DNA of 64,000 bases from Paracoccaceae bacterium. GTDB lineage: Bacteria > Pseudomonadota > Alphaproteobacteria > Rhodobacterales > Rhodobacteraceae. The stretch is from NCBI GenBank assembly GCA_004153385.1, contig SDAL01000001.1, forward strand, positions 434,001 through 498,000, read 5' to 3'. A model generated the notes under the pieces. The model was given only the letters and a program-made list of their open reading frames with translations, ran no database searches and had not been told where the DNA came from. This document shows positions 47,166 through 55,510 of the stretch, piece by piece. Position numbers and translations under genes: made by a program. Within the stretch, counting starts at the first letter, position 1; each line of letters starts with the position of its first letter.

Positions 47166-47833
47166 GCAACCCCCTGACATCTCGTGCGAAAGACAAACTG
47201 CCCCTGTCGTGAAATGTTCCCCGATAGATACCATGCCACACCACCGCGCGATCAGATAGACGAACCGGATCAGTGCTGCATCCAGACCAACGGCCCGAAA
47301 CGGCGCGGCAGAAAAAAGCGATTTCACGCAAGGTCGGCGCGATATTGCATCGGTGCTGTGGCGATAGGTGCGCTTTGTCCCGGGGGGGGCGCGCCTTCGA
47401 TCTGGAGGCGCCTTGTCAAAATGCGCCCTGTCCAGAGTGTTTCGCGCGTTTATGCAGGCTTAGCCCTGCGGCTTTCGAAATATCGATCAAGATATGATTG
47501 CCCCAAGACATCACGGGCCCTGTGGTGCAACGGGGCTTCACCCTGATCGGCCATCCGGTGTTCTCGTCCGGAGCGAACGAACGGATGCAATGGGGCGATC
47601 GAAAACCCGATCCATACCCTTTGATGCCTCATGTCTGTAGATGCCGGATGTTGGCGAGCACGATACATATGTGTTGGCGGCGCGAGGCATCGTCAGGTTT
47701 GCCCAAGGGTGCGTGGCATGTAAGGGCTACCATGAACGTGGCCCAAAGGGCGACGGTGTAGAGGTGTTCTATCCAGTTTACATCACAGGGCAGGGGCGTC
47801 GCCTTCGGGCCATGATGCAACGATGCGAAGGGC
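47166..47833. other. Gene-free stretch between the DUF3429 and MFS genes
   Basis: The 668 bases carry no gene I can support. A minus-strand patch at 47629-47820 encodes a hydrophobic stretch (LYTVALWATFMVALTCHA) but has no ribosome binding site and no recognisable family. Confidence 0.4.
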
Positions 47834-48970
47834 TTATGCCGTGACCTGCGGGCGTTTGGCAGGCGTGTGCAGCAGGCTCGTCACCACCGAAACGGTTGCG
47901 AATATAACGACGGCGGCGTTTGCGCCAAGCGCCCCCAAAAGAAGGCCGAAGGCCGGCGCCCCCGCTGTTTGACCGATAGCGAGGCTGACAAAACCTATCG
48001 TCAGGCCGGTGGCGGGGCGGTCCGGTACCGCACGCAGCCCCCAGATCAGGTAGACGCCGCTCAGGATCACATAAGCGGCCCCGAAAATTGCCCCCCCAAC
48101 CAGCACCATTACGGGTGTCGCGCTCCCCGCGCCGACCATCAGAATGGCAAGCGCCAATAGAACAAGGAAGATCCGGTGAACGTGCGACAGACCGAAGCGG
48201 GCAACAAGGCCACCGGTCCCAACGCCCGCGATCCCGCCCGCACCGATAAGGCTCCATAATAGGCCGGTGCCTGTTGCCCCCCATCCGAGGCGCTGCGATA
48301 CCAGCTGACTGCCGAAAGACCAGATCGCCGTGCTGGCGACACCCATCAGAACGGATGCCGCGATCAGGCGCAGGAGGGCGCGGCTAAGGCGCGGACGGCT
48401 GCCCGGAGGCGTGCCGCCCGTGGCTGTCGGCAGGGCAAAGGCTGCCGTCACCGCAAGCAAGGCCGCCGTGGCGGCAAAGGTCGCGAAAGCAAGCCGCCAC
48501 TGTCCGGTCATCGCCAGCGCGATCGGCCCGCAAAGCGCGACCCCTGCGCCCGTGCCTGCATTGATTGCGGTGTTTGTCGTGTCTTGCTGTTTTTGCCGTA
48601 CTGCGGCTGCGACGGCAGCTGCCATCGGAGGAGAGGCAAGACCGGTGCTCGATCCCGCCACAAGCACAGAAACAGCCAGCCATGTGGCCGACGGTGCAAG
48701 AGCAATTCCGGCCATGCCGACAGCGGCAACAACGCCCGCCGCAGTGCCCACCGCCCGTGCCCCCACGCGTTCTGTCATGATTGCAGAGGCGATGATCGCG
48801 ATGCAGTAGCCCAGAAACGATCCGCCGGAGATCACGCCGCTTAACGTCGGGCCAAGATGCAGATCCGCGTCGATCTGGGGCAGGAACAATCCGAACGCGA
48901 AACGTGCGAAGCCGTAGCAGACGGCGATCAGGCCAAAGCCCGTCGCGCCGATACGCAGGGCGGGGCTCAT
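47834..48970 (-). CDS. YbfB/YjiJ-family MFS transporter
   Basis: The 378-residue protein has about twelve membrane segments and the YbfB/YjiJ-type start (GLIAVCYGFARFAFGLFLPQIDADL), with SGGSFLGYCIAIIAS in helix 2 and GLASPPMAAAVAAAVR. These are putative exporters with no settled substrate. Its start overlaps the stop codon of a tetR-type gene by four bases (ATGA), so the pair form one operon. The TetR protein probably represses it through the palindrome at 49529-49546. Confidence 0.88.
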   Translation of the reverse strand: MSPALRIGATGFGLIAVCYGFARFAFGLFLPQIDADLHLGPTLSGVISGGSFLGYCIAIIASAIMTERVGARAVGTAAGVVAAVGMAGIALAPSATWLAVSVLVAGSSTGLASPPMAAAVAAAVRQKQQDTTNTAINAGTGAGVALCGPIALAMTGQWRLAFATFAATAALLAVTAAFALPTATGGTPPGSRPRLSRALLRLIAASVLMGVASTAIWSFGSQLVSQRLGWGATGTGLLWSLIGAGGIAGVGTGGLVARFGLSHVHRIFLVLLALAILMVGAGSATPVMVLVGGAIFGAAYVILSGVYLIWGLRAVPDRPATGLTIGFVSLAIGQTAGAPAFGLLLGALGANAAVVIFATVSVVTSLLHTPAKRPQVTA

Positions 48971-49494
48971 GATCTTGCCCCCTCAACGAGGGCTGCGGCC
49001 GCTGCCCGCGCCGAGATGATTGCGCCCACGCCACGATAAACGGCGGCTTGGGTTGCCCCTTCGACCAACACCAGAATTTGTTCGGCCAGATCGGGAGGAC
49101 CGCCACCGCCGATATCGGTTGCGACGATGTCTACGATCCGGGCGTGGAAGGCGGCCTTGTGCGCCCTGACCGCTGCGGCGATCTCGGGCGTCTCGCCACC
49201 GGTTTCGGCCAGCGTGCGCAGGAACAGACAGCCGCGCATCCCCTCGACCCGGGACCAGTCCTCAAGCGCGGCGAACAGCCCGTCCACAGTGCGCACATCG
49301 ATCCGGCGCATGAACCGGCGATCACGGTCGCTCAGAACCATCGCCATAAGCGCTGCCTTGCTGCCAGTGTGTTTGTAAAGCGTCCGGCTGGACATATCGG
49401 CGGCTTCGGTCAGCCGGTCCACACCAGTGGCCATATACCCATGCCTGTCGAACAACTGCTCGGCGGCGGCAATGATCTTGGTTTTCAAATCCAT
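48967..49494 (-). CDS. TetR/AcrR-family transcriptional repressor
   Basis: The 175-residue protein has the TetR DNA-binding domain at residues 1-50 (IIAAAEQLFDRHGYMATGVDRLTEAADMSSRTLYKHTGSKAAL) followed by a TetR_C-type ligand domain (EGMRGCLFLRTLAE). The gene is upstream of and overlaps the MFS transporter, a common repressor/efflux arrangement. A near-perfect 18-bp palindrome lies 35 bases upstream of its start, pointing to autoregulation. Confidence 0.9.
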   Translation of the reverse strand: MDLKTKIIAAAEQLFDRHGYMATGVDRLTEAADMSSRTLYKHTGSKAALMAMVLSDRDRRFMRRIDVRTVDGLFAALEDWSRVEGMRGCLFLRTLAETGGETPEIAAAVRAHKAAFHARIVDIVATDIGGGGPPDLAEQILVLVEGATQAAVYRGVGAIISARAAAAALVEGARS

Positions 49495-49528
49495 AGTGGA
49501 CCTCCGTTCGCGTTTCTCGAAAGAAGGT

Positions 49529-49546
49529 GTAAACCGTACGTTTTAC
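49529..49546. promoter_or_regulatory. Probable TetR operator
   Basis: GTAAACCGTACGTTTTAC is an 18-bp inverted repeat with only one mismatched pair, centred on CGTACG. It lies 35-52 bases before the tetR-type start codon, where the promoter is expected. Size and symmetry match operators of TetR dimers. Confidence 0.65.
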
Positions 49547-49715
49547 ATTGCAAGCCCCCTCGTGATCAAATCCCGCCGGTCCGGGGCCTTGCCGCATGCA
49601 CGAAGTGCCAAGGCTGTCGCCACGATGCGGCAGTGTCAGGGCTGGGGCGTGTGGACCAACGGCGCTGATATCCCGTAGCCAAAGCCAGATGTCGTTGAGT
49701 ATTTCGCGAGGGGCC

Positions 49716-49727
49716 AAGTATATACTT
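49716..49727. promoter_or_regulatory. AT-rich palindrome upstream of the DUF892 gene
   Basis: AAGTATATACTT is a perfect 12-bp palindrome; a related AGTATATAAAT string follows seven bases later. The patch is much more AT-rich than its surroundings. It may be an operator or a promoter element. Confidence 0.35.
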
Positions 49728-49882
49728 TGCGATTTAGTATATAAATATCATAATGATACAGGGTCTTTACACCTCAGGGAACCGAGGGCGGTCCCGCCAC
49801 CAAATTCCCCGCAATGCACGTGGCACAACAGGGGCACGGACCTTTGGAATGTCCTGCACGCAACCACGCGCAGCATTCCAGA

Positions 49883-49907
49883 GGAACTTTCCGTGATGCT
49901 GCTCGTT
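49883..49907 (+). promoter_or_regulatory. EcfG (general stress response) type promoter
   Basis: GGAAC at 49883-49887 and CGTT at 49904-49907 are separated by exactly 16 bases. This is the alphaproteobacterial EcfG consensus (GGAAC-N16/17-CGTT). The DUF892 start codon is 30 bases downstream with an AAGGAG ribosome binding site between, so the spacing suits a functional promoter. Confidence 0.75.
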
Positions 49908-49937
49908 GAGGCAGTAACCGGAATGAAGGAGACCGAC

Positions 49938-50438
49938 ATGGCTATGAATTCGCTCAAAGACATCTACCTCGACCAATTGCAGGACATCTGGAGCGCAAAT
50001 ACCCAATCACTGCCCGTCGTGACCGAACTGGGTCGCGCCGCTCAAGACGAAGACTTGTCCGAGGCGCTGATTGCAGGCGGCAACGGCATCGCCGACGGCA
50101 TTGCCGAGCTGGAGAAACTTTGCAGCGACCACGGCATCAAGCCCAATGCAGAGCATTGCAAGGGCATGGAAGGTCTGGTGAAAGAGGCCCGCGCCCACGG
50201 TCTGTCCGAAGACATCACGGACGCAGATGTGCGCGACGCCGCGATCATTCCACAGTACCAGCGCATGGTACATTACGCGATCGCAGGCTATGGCACGCTG
50301 GCTGCCTTCGCGAACCGTCTGGGCCTGGACAGTGACGCGGCCGTTTTGAAAAAATGCCTCGACCATACATATGACGGTGATCGCCGTATGACCGAGATCG
50401 CCATGAAGGGCGGGGTCAACAAGGACGCCGTTTCCTAA
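49938..50438 (+). CDS. DUF892 (YciE/YciF-like) ferritin-like stress protein
   Basis: From the ATG at 49938, with AAGGAG just upstream, it is 166 residues. The four-helix ferritin-like fold of DUF892 is recognised from LKDIYLDQLQDIWSAN at the N-terminus, EHCKGMEGLVKEA in the middle and AAIIPQYQRMVHYAIAGYGTL with carboxylate/His ligands. YciF-type proteins are di-iron proteins induced by osmotic, oxidative and general stress. The EcfG-type promoter directly upstream fits this. The gene stands alone between a tetR/MFS operon and decayed DNA. Confidence 0.9.
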   Translation: MAMNSLKDIYLDQLQDIWSANTQSLPVVTELGRAAQDEDLSEALIAGGNGIADGIAELEKLCSDHGIKPNAEHCKGMEGLVKEARAHGLSEDITDADVRDAAIIPQYQRMVHYAIAGYGTLAAFANRLGLDSDAAVLKKCLDHTYDGDRRMTEIAMKGGVNKDAVS

Positions 50439-52020
50439 ATACCTCCGTGACCAGAGTAAATTTCTAACCAACAGTCGGGGCTGTGCGAGAGATCGCGCGG
50501 CCCTGATTTTTGCTGTGGACATGCCCCGAGCGGGGTTTTGTTGGGTGGCATTGAGGCCTTTGATCGGTCTGCCAGCCGAAAGGTTTGATCCCTCGGGCCG
50601 TCAGCGACCCTTCCACCGCACGAGCGCCTCGATACCACTGAATTGAGTATTGAAGGACGCGACACCCAACCCGACACATGTAGTTTTCGGGCGGGCTACG
50701 GATGAGCCCTGTGGCCTGCGGTTGGCTCAAGACGCAGGTCGGGGTCCTCCCATGGTGGCTATGGTCGCAGGTGATTTTGGTCGTGAAGTCGAGCGACGGC
50801 TTTCGCAATGCTCTGCGGCAGATATTGCCTCCTGCCAAGGGCAACAAATGACGAAAATGTTCGGAGGGTTTCAAGGAACGGATGCGACGTTCTGTAGATC
50901 CGTGTGCCTGCCGCGCGATGCGAACCTGACAGTCTGTGGTGCCGGACCCATACCATCCATCCCGAAAAGTAAGGCAAAGCGCCATAACCCATTGTCACCG
51001 CGACAATAGGCCTAGGGTTGATCATGCGGGACATGTTGGGAGCACACGCCGGATAGGATCAAGGCACCAGATATCGGCCGATGTGATCGGGAAACTACCT
51101 ATCCAGATAACGAAGGCCATCCACTACCGCTTTGGTTGAGCGGATGGCGATAGATCGGTTGTTGAAACCACATATTTGTCGCCTTGAACTGGCGATCCCA
51201 AGGGGCGGGGAATGTGATCTGCGAGGTCCGCATGTGCCATGCACCGGCTGCTTAAGAGGCGCGCCACCACCCCAAGGTCGGCCTGCGATGCAAACCTCCG
51301 GAGGATGTTGGACGCCTTGCCTTCCACACGTGCAAATATCAGCGTGAAAACGGTGGACGTTCGATTGTGATGCGGCGAGCAGAATGCCCTGTGCAAGCTT
51401 CTCGTCTTCTGGCTCGGATACGGGATCGGTTTGGCGATGAAGGATCGGAGTGCCGTGGGACTATGCCAGATCCGCCCTTTCTGGCCCGACGCCTTGATGG
51501 TGCGGATGAATGTGCGATATGCGCCCAGTGATCCTGTAAATCCGGCTTTTCCAGATGCCCCACGCCTGATTGCATCAGGGCATCGCGGGGTTGGGGGCGT
51601 CATTGGCCGGCCGTCTCGGAACGCATTGCTCATATACTCGGCGTGCACTCCGGATAACAGCATGATCGCACGGGCCGAGCTGTCTGCCCACGAGAAGGCG
51701 CAGCTCCCGCGCATGTTTTCTGAACTGGACGCGGACAATCTGATTGCGCGGACGCGTTTGATGAATGATCGCTGAATTGCGAACAGCGCTTACAGAGCGT
51801 CAAACATGGCAAGGCTTATGGTGAAAAACATCATCGGTTCTTGACTTTTCGCCTAAACAGGGCCGAATTCCGGTTGTTCTGGTCTTTCGTCACAGCAGAC
51901 GTAAACGGTCTTGCCTATGTGTCAAATGACGGGGCAGGAGATGCGGCTTTGCCACGTCGGGAGCACTCCTGACCGTCAGTCGGGGCCATATCATCGTCTG
52001 AGGTTGTTTTCAGGTTGCAC
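50439..52020. other. Decayed accessory DNA without an intact gene
   Basis: Across 1.58 kb no reading frame resembles a complete protein on either strand. The 17-base string shared with the other accessory zone lies at 50926-50942. Long shadow frames on the minus strand (50464-50985, 51124-51738) lack recognisable domains. The composition and fragments suggest mobile or island DNA that has decayed. Confidence 0.5.
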
Positions 52021-52049
52021 TTGACCGACCATAAAATAAGCGATTAAAG
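52021..52049 (+). promoter_or_regulatory. Candidate sigma-70 promoter of the ABC exporter leader
   Basis: TTGACC (52021-52026) and TTAAAG (52044-52049) are 17 bases apart in an AT-rich patch. Transcription would start near 52056 and give a leader of about 190 bases before the exporter gene. Confidence 0.5.
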
Positions 52050-52069
52050 ATCCCTCAATCACACCTTGC

Positions 52070-52142
52070 AAGGAGGACGCACATGATCACTGTTTATCGC
52101 CTCCTCCCGGGCCTCTCCGGTTTCGGAGCCCCCCTTATCTGA
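52070..52142 (+). promoter_or_regulatory. Leader with 19-codon ORF and a Shine-Dalgarno-masking hairpin
   Basis: A perfect AAGGAGG site precedes an ATG at 52083, opening a 19-codon frame that stops at 52140-52142. AGGAGG-A-CG of the ribosome binding site can pair with CG-CCTCCT at 52099-52106, hiding the site. A second hairpin (CTCCG, GTTT, CGGAG) follows inside the frame. The exporter start is about 105 bases further on. It looks like a translated regulatory leader. Confidence 0.45.
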
Positions 52143-52246
52143 CGCTTTGCTAGCGCTTGCGCCCCCAAAGTGCAGATTTATTGGTCCACGCGGGCCTGAT
52201 TCCCAAAATATTCGCAAGGCACAGCCAGTCCGGTTGTGAAACGGTC

Positions 52247-54004
52247 ATGTTCCATTTTTCTGCACACGGCGCCTTTGCGCGTGTTTTTTCGTTCACTTTC
52301 CGTCTTTGGATGCGCCAAAGGGGAAAGATCGCAACCATTCTGGCATTGGTTCTTATTTCTGCGGCCGCAGACCTGTCGATGCCTGTGTTTACGGGCATAC
52401 TCGTTGATGCTGTGGCCGCATCCGAAACGCCTTGGCCTGCCTTCGGGGCTCTTTTGATGTTTGGTATCTTGTCTGTTTTTGCCAAGATTTTAAGCTATTT
52501 TTCTATCATCGACCTGACTATCCCCTCCATGCGCGCGGCCGAATCCGAAGCCTTCGCCCATGTTCAACGGCTTCCCGCCGACTGGCACGCAAACGCGTTT
52601 GCAGGCTCCACGGTGCGTAAAATCACGCGGGGGGCTTGGGCTTTGGATGAAATGGCCGACCTGCTGTTGTTGGCACTGTTGCCGTCGGTGTTGATCCTTC
52701 TGGGCACCATTGTAACGCTCACGGCGTTTCGATGGGAGGTCGGACTTGTCGCCGGGATCGGCGCGGTGGTGTTTCTGACGCTCTCCATGATGTTGACGCT
52801 GTTCTGGGTGGCGCCTGCGGCCCGTTTGGCCAATGCACAAGACAGCCGCGTCTCCGGCGCGCTGGCCGATGCGATAACCTCTAACGGGGTTGTGCGCGCC
52901 CATGCAGGCGAGCTGCGTGAAGATACCCGGCTGGGCCTTGTGCTGGACAAATGGGCGCATCGCACCCGGCGCACGTGGCGGCGCGGCACGGTGTCCGGCC
53001 TCTCTCAGGATATGACGATCTGGGGGCTGCGGACCGCCGTTCTGGGCGGGGCGCTTTTCGCGTATACACGCGGTCTGGCCAATGCGGGCGAGATCGCCTT
53101 CGTGGTCTCGGCGCTGGGGATGCTGGATGGCTATCTGCGCCAGATGGGAAACCATGTGCGCGGCTTGCAAAAGGCCGTGAATGATGCCGAGGAACTGGTG
53201 GCGCTGATGGTGGCCATTCCCGAAACCTCTGTCGCAAAACCGCCTGAAACCACCTTGCCGCCGCGTGCGGCGTCACTGGCGTTCAACCATGTGAATTATG
53301 GCTACGACGGAGCTGCAACACCGCTTTTTGTCAATCTCGATGTGGCCATTCCACAGGGCCAGAAAGTGGGGCTGGTCGGGCGGTCCGGCTCAGGCAAGAC
53401 CACTTTCGTGAAGCTGATCCAGCGGATTCACGAGGTTAATGACGGCACAATCACTTTGGGCGGCGTCGATGTCGCGCGCGTCCCCTTGGAGGTGTTGCGC
53501 CAGCATATCGCGCTTGTGCCGCAAGATCCCGTCCTGTTCCACCGCTCTTTGGCTGAAAACATTGCCTATGCCCGTCCAGGCGCGTCGATGCAGGATGTCA
53601 GGGACGCCGCCGAGCGTGCCGGTGCGCTCGGGTTTATTGAGCGGCTGCCGAAAGGGTTTGGCACAGAGGTCGGCGAGCGTGGGGTTAAGCTGTCTGGCGG
53701 TGAGCGGCAACGGGTGGCCATTGCGCGCGCCTTTCTGTCGAACGCGCCGGTTCTGGTCATGGACGAGGCGACATCATCGCTTGATTCAGAGGCCGAGGCG
53801 CTGGTGGCTCAGGCCGCAGAGCGGCTGATGCAGGGGCGTACAACGCTGGTGATCGCGCACCGTTTGGCCACTGTCGAGCGGATGGACCGCATACTGGTGT
53901 TTGATCGCGGGCGGATCGTTGAAGACGGCACTCCGGCCCAGCTTATGGCACGCGAGGACGGCCTCTATCGTGCCCTGCGCGCCCGGCAAACTTTGATGGG
54001 CTGA
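52247..54004 (+). CDS. ABC exporter (fused transmembrane and ATPase domains)
   Basis: The 585-residue half-transporter has a six-helix membrane domain (residues 20-300) and an ATPase domain (330-585). The nucleotide domain is complete: Walker A VGRSGSGKTTF near 376, Q-loop ALVPQDPVLFHRSL, signature VKLSGGERQR, Walker B VLVMDEATSSLD and H-loop VIAHRLAT. It resembles MsbA/multidrug-type exporters and would work as a homodimer; the substrate is unknown. The chosen ATG matches the family start; upstream in-frame codons would overlap the leader. It is the only intact gene in the island next to tRNA-Leu and is preceded by a structured leader. Confidence 0.9.
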   Translation: MFHFSAHGAFARVFSFTFRLWMRQRGKIATILALVLISAAADLSMPVFTGILVDAVAASETPWPAFGALLMFGILSVFAKILSYFSIIDLTIPSMRAAESEAFAHVQRLPADWHANAFAGSTVRKITRGAWALDEMADLLLLALLPSVLILLGTIVTLTAFRWEVGLVAGIGAVVFLTLSMMLTLFWVAPAARLANAQDSRVSGALADAITSNGVVRAHAGELREDTRLGLVLDKWAHRTRRTWRRGTVSGLSQDMTIWGLRTAVLGGALFAYTRGLANAGEIAFVVSALGMLDGYLRQMGNHVRGLQKAVNDAEELVALMVAIPETSVAKPPETTLPPRAASLAFNHVNYGYDGAATPLFVNLDVAIPQGQKVGLVGRSGSGKTTFVKLIQRIHEVNDGTITLGGVDVARVPLEVLRQHIALVPQDPVLFHRSLAENIAYARPGASMQDVRDAAERAGALGFIERLPKGFGTEVGERGVKLSGGERQRVAIARAFLSNAPVLVMDEATSSLDSEAEALVAQAAERLMQGRTTLVIAHRLATVERMDRILVFDRGRIVEDGTPAQLMAREDGLYRALRARQTLMG

Positions 54005-54009
54005 TGCAT

Positions 54010-54042
54010 CTGCGCGCCCGAATACCCATATCGGGCGCGCAG
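54010..54042 (+). terminator. Strong hairpin after the ABC exporter
   Basis: CTGCGCGCCCGA and its exact complement enclose a 9-base loop, starting six bases past the stop codon. No T-run follows, so termination would depend on the stem or on Rho. Confidence 0.6.
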
Positions 54043-54591
54043 ACCCTGTGCGGTGTTAAGATCATCAAAGCGGCACGCCTACCTGTAGGGGGATGTGCGG
54101 CAGAATGCGTCCAGCCTATGACTGATGCGGTTGGAGCGGCGCAAACCCGGTGCAGACATGGCGGATGGTCAGATGCAAAATCACTTCCCCTGAAGACCTG
54201 CCATTCATGAAATGCGCGATGACGGTCTGCTTTGTCGTCGCACCACCACCGCGCAAGGCCGCGCCAGACCGGCGGGCAGATGGGCCGTTCGCACCGTTCA
54301 ACACCGATGGGCGGGCCGTGATGAAAAAGTGCGTTGACGGCCTGCGTGCCGCGGCGCCCGGCATTCTGTTCATGGATGATGGTCGAGAGCTGTTGCCATC
54401 ACTGCCATCACTGCCATCACTGCCATACAGCGTTGTTTCACTGGACCACAGGCTCTCGGCGCGTGGCCCCAAAACGAGATCGCACAGATGGCGCTGAGGC
54501 GACACCAGTCCCAAGCAAGTGACGCAAGGGCAACGCCGCCAACGGCAGGTTTTACAGCACAGCACATCACGAGACGACTGGTCTAAAGGAT
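54043..54591. other. Decayed island DNA
   Basis: No intact gene is supported. A protein-like fragment on the plus strand (54300-54390, DGRAVMKKCVDGLRAAAPG) runs into a short tandem repeat. Base composition and broken frames fit a degenerated genomic island. Confidence 0.45.
54392..54427. repeat. Short tandem repeat, 9-bp unit
   Basis: The unit ACTGCCATC is present twice exactly (54401-54418), flanked by a 5' degenerate copy (GTTGCCATC) and a 3' near-copy (ACTGCCATA). Confidence 0.85.
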
Positions 54592-54727
54592 TTCCGCGCT
54601 TTCAGGCGAAAGCCGGCCATTGCCGTGCTCTCGACCCACATGCGTCACGCCGTGGACCGCGAATGGATCGATTCCAACCTGATCGTGGACGTCGAGAAAC
54701 CTTCGGGCGGTGAAGGCGAACGATGGC
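54592..54727 (+). pseudogene. Remnant of a tyrosine recombinase (phage-type integrase)
   Basis: The plus strand reads AIAVLSTHMRHAVDREWIDS and NLIVDVEKPSGGEGERW. This is the end of the core-binding domain of phage-type integrases (VLSTAMRHAVDREWI ... P...V.KP.. ..RW), where the catalytic domain should begin. The frame is lost after that, and no R-H-R-Y residues can be found. It lies about 600 bases from the 3' end of tRNA-Leu, the usual integration site of such islands. Confidence 0.65.
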
Positions 54728-55324
54728 CCGAAGGCATGTTTTTTGCATTCGGGACGGCGTGCAGGGCGTATTGGATATGGGCTGGCTACCCGAACTTACC
54801 GGCGGCGTGGTGAGTGCATCTCGATGAGATGGGGCATTTTTGACGGCGAATATAGGCAGGTCGTTTAGGAAAGGACCTTGGCCAAGATCGAGGTCTACTG
54901 CCCCACGCGTTTTCAGCGATTTCTGGAAACTGTTATCGGGAACGGGGCGCATAGTCTCGCGAGGAATACGACGCAGCACATTGGTAGACGCCAGTTCCAG
55001 ACCACGATCGCAGATGTTCAAGACGTGATCGGCGTCGTGTCGGGTGAGGGGCGACTTGTGTTCCATGGGGGCGGCACACCGCAGCGACCCAGCCGGTGGA
55101 CGCCGCCGTTGATATGCGCGACATCCAGACAGCAGCTGGCCACAGACACTCTTGATGGATCGAAATACACGGTCCACGCCCGTCAGAAGACGTCTTCCAA
55201 AAGGGCGCAGATGACACGAGAACACAAAGGAGATGAAACGGGACAGCACCAAACAGTGCCAAATTCGTGTTTCGCATCGCTTTGGAGCGCCGTATGCAAG
55301 CGAAGTTCCGCTATACATTCAAAG
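54728..55324. other. Decayed island DNA between the integrase remnant and tRNA-Leu
   Basis: No intact gene or recognisable domain. Frames on both strands (for example 54878-55336 plus) have no ribosome binding site and no family resemblance. No direct repeat of the tRNA 3' end could be found by eye. Confidence 0.4.
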
Positions 55325-55408
55325 TGGTGCGGGTGAAGGGACTCGAACCCCCACGCCATAGGCGCCAGAACCTAAATCTGGTGCGTCTACCAATTCCGCC
55401 ACACCCGC
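55325..55408 (-). tRNA. tRNA-Leu (anticodon UAG)
   Basis: On the minus strand the acceptor GCGGGTG pairs with CACCCGC, followed by A and an encoded CCA. The anticodon stem CCAGA / TCTGG holds the loop TTTAGGT with anticodon TAG (reads CUA/CUN). The long variable arm (CGCCTATGGCG) and the D-loop GGTAGACGC are typical of tRNA-Leu. The T-arm reads GGGTTCGAGTCCC. Its 3' end faces the decayed island with an integrase remnant. Confidence 0.97.
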
Positions 55409-55510
55409 ACTGCCCACGGCTTTTAGCGATTTGGGGCATATGTGCAAGTGTAATTTACGCCTCGATTGCACTTGCCGTAGCGTTGCGGGCCGGTGGTTCG
55501 AGGGGGGCGG

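Noticed and set aside
47498-47820. Overlapping frames on both strands between the DUF3429 and MFS genes
   Set aside because: Neither strand has a start signal or a recognised protein; probably non-coding or decayed.
51431-51775. 114-codon frame in the island region
   Set aside because: No recognisable domain or ribosome binding site; the composition looks random.
54392-54427. Possible CRISPR-like repeat
   Set aside because: The 9-bp units are contiguous, without spacers, and only about four copies exist; it is a simple tandem repeat.
54878-55336. 152-codon plus-strand frame next to tRNA-Leu
   Set aside because: No ribosome binding site and no family resemblance, in a decayed region; it overlaps the tRNA end.
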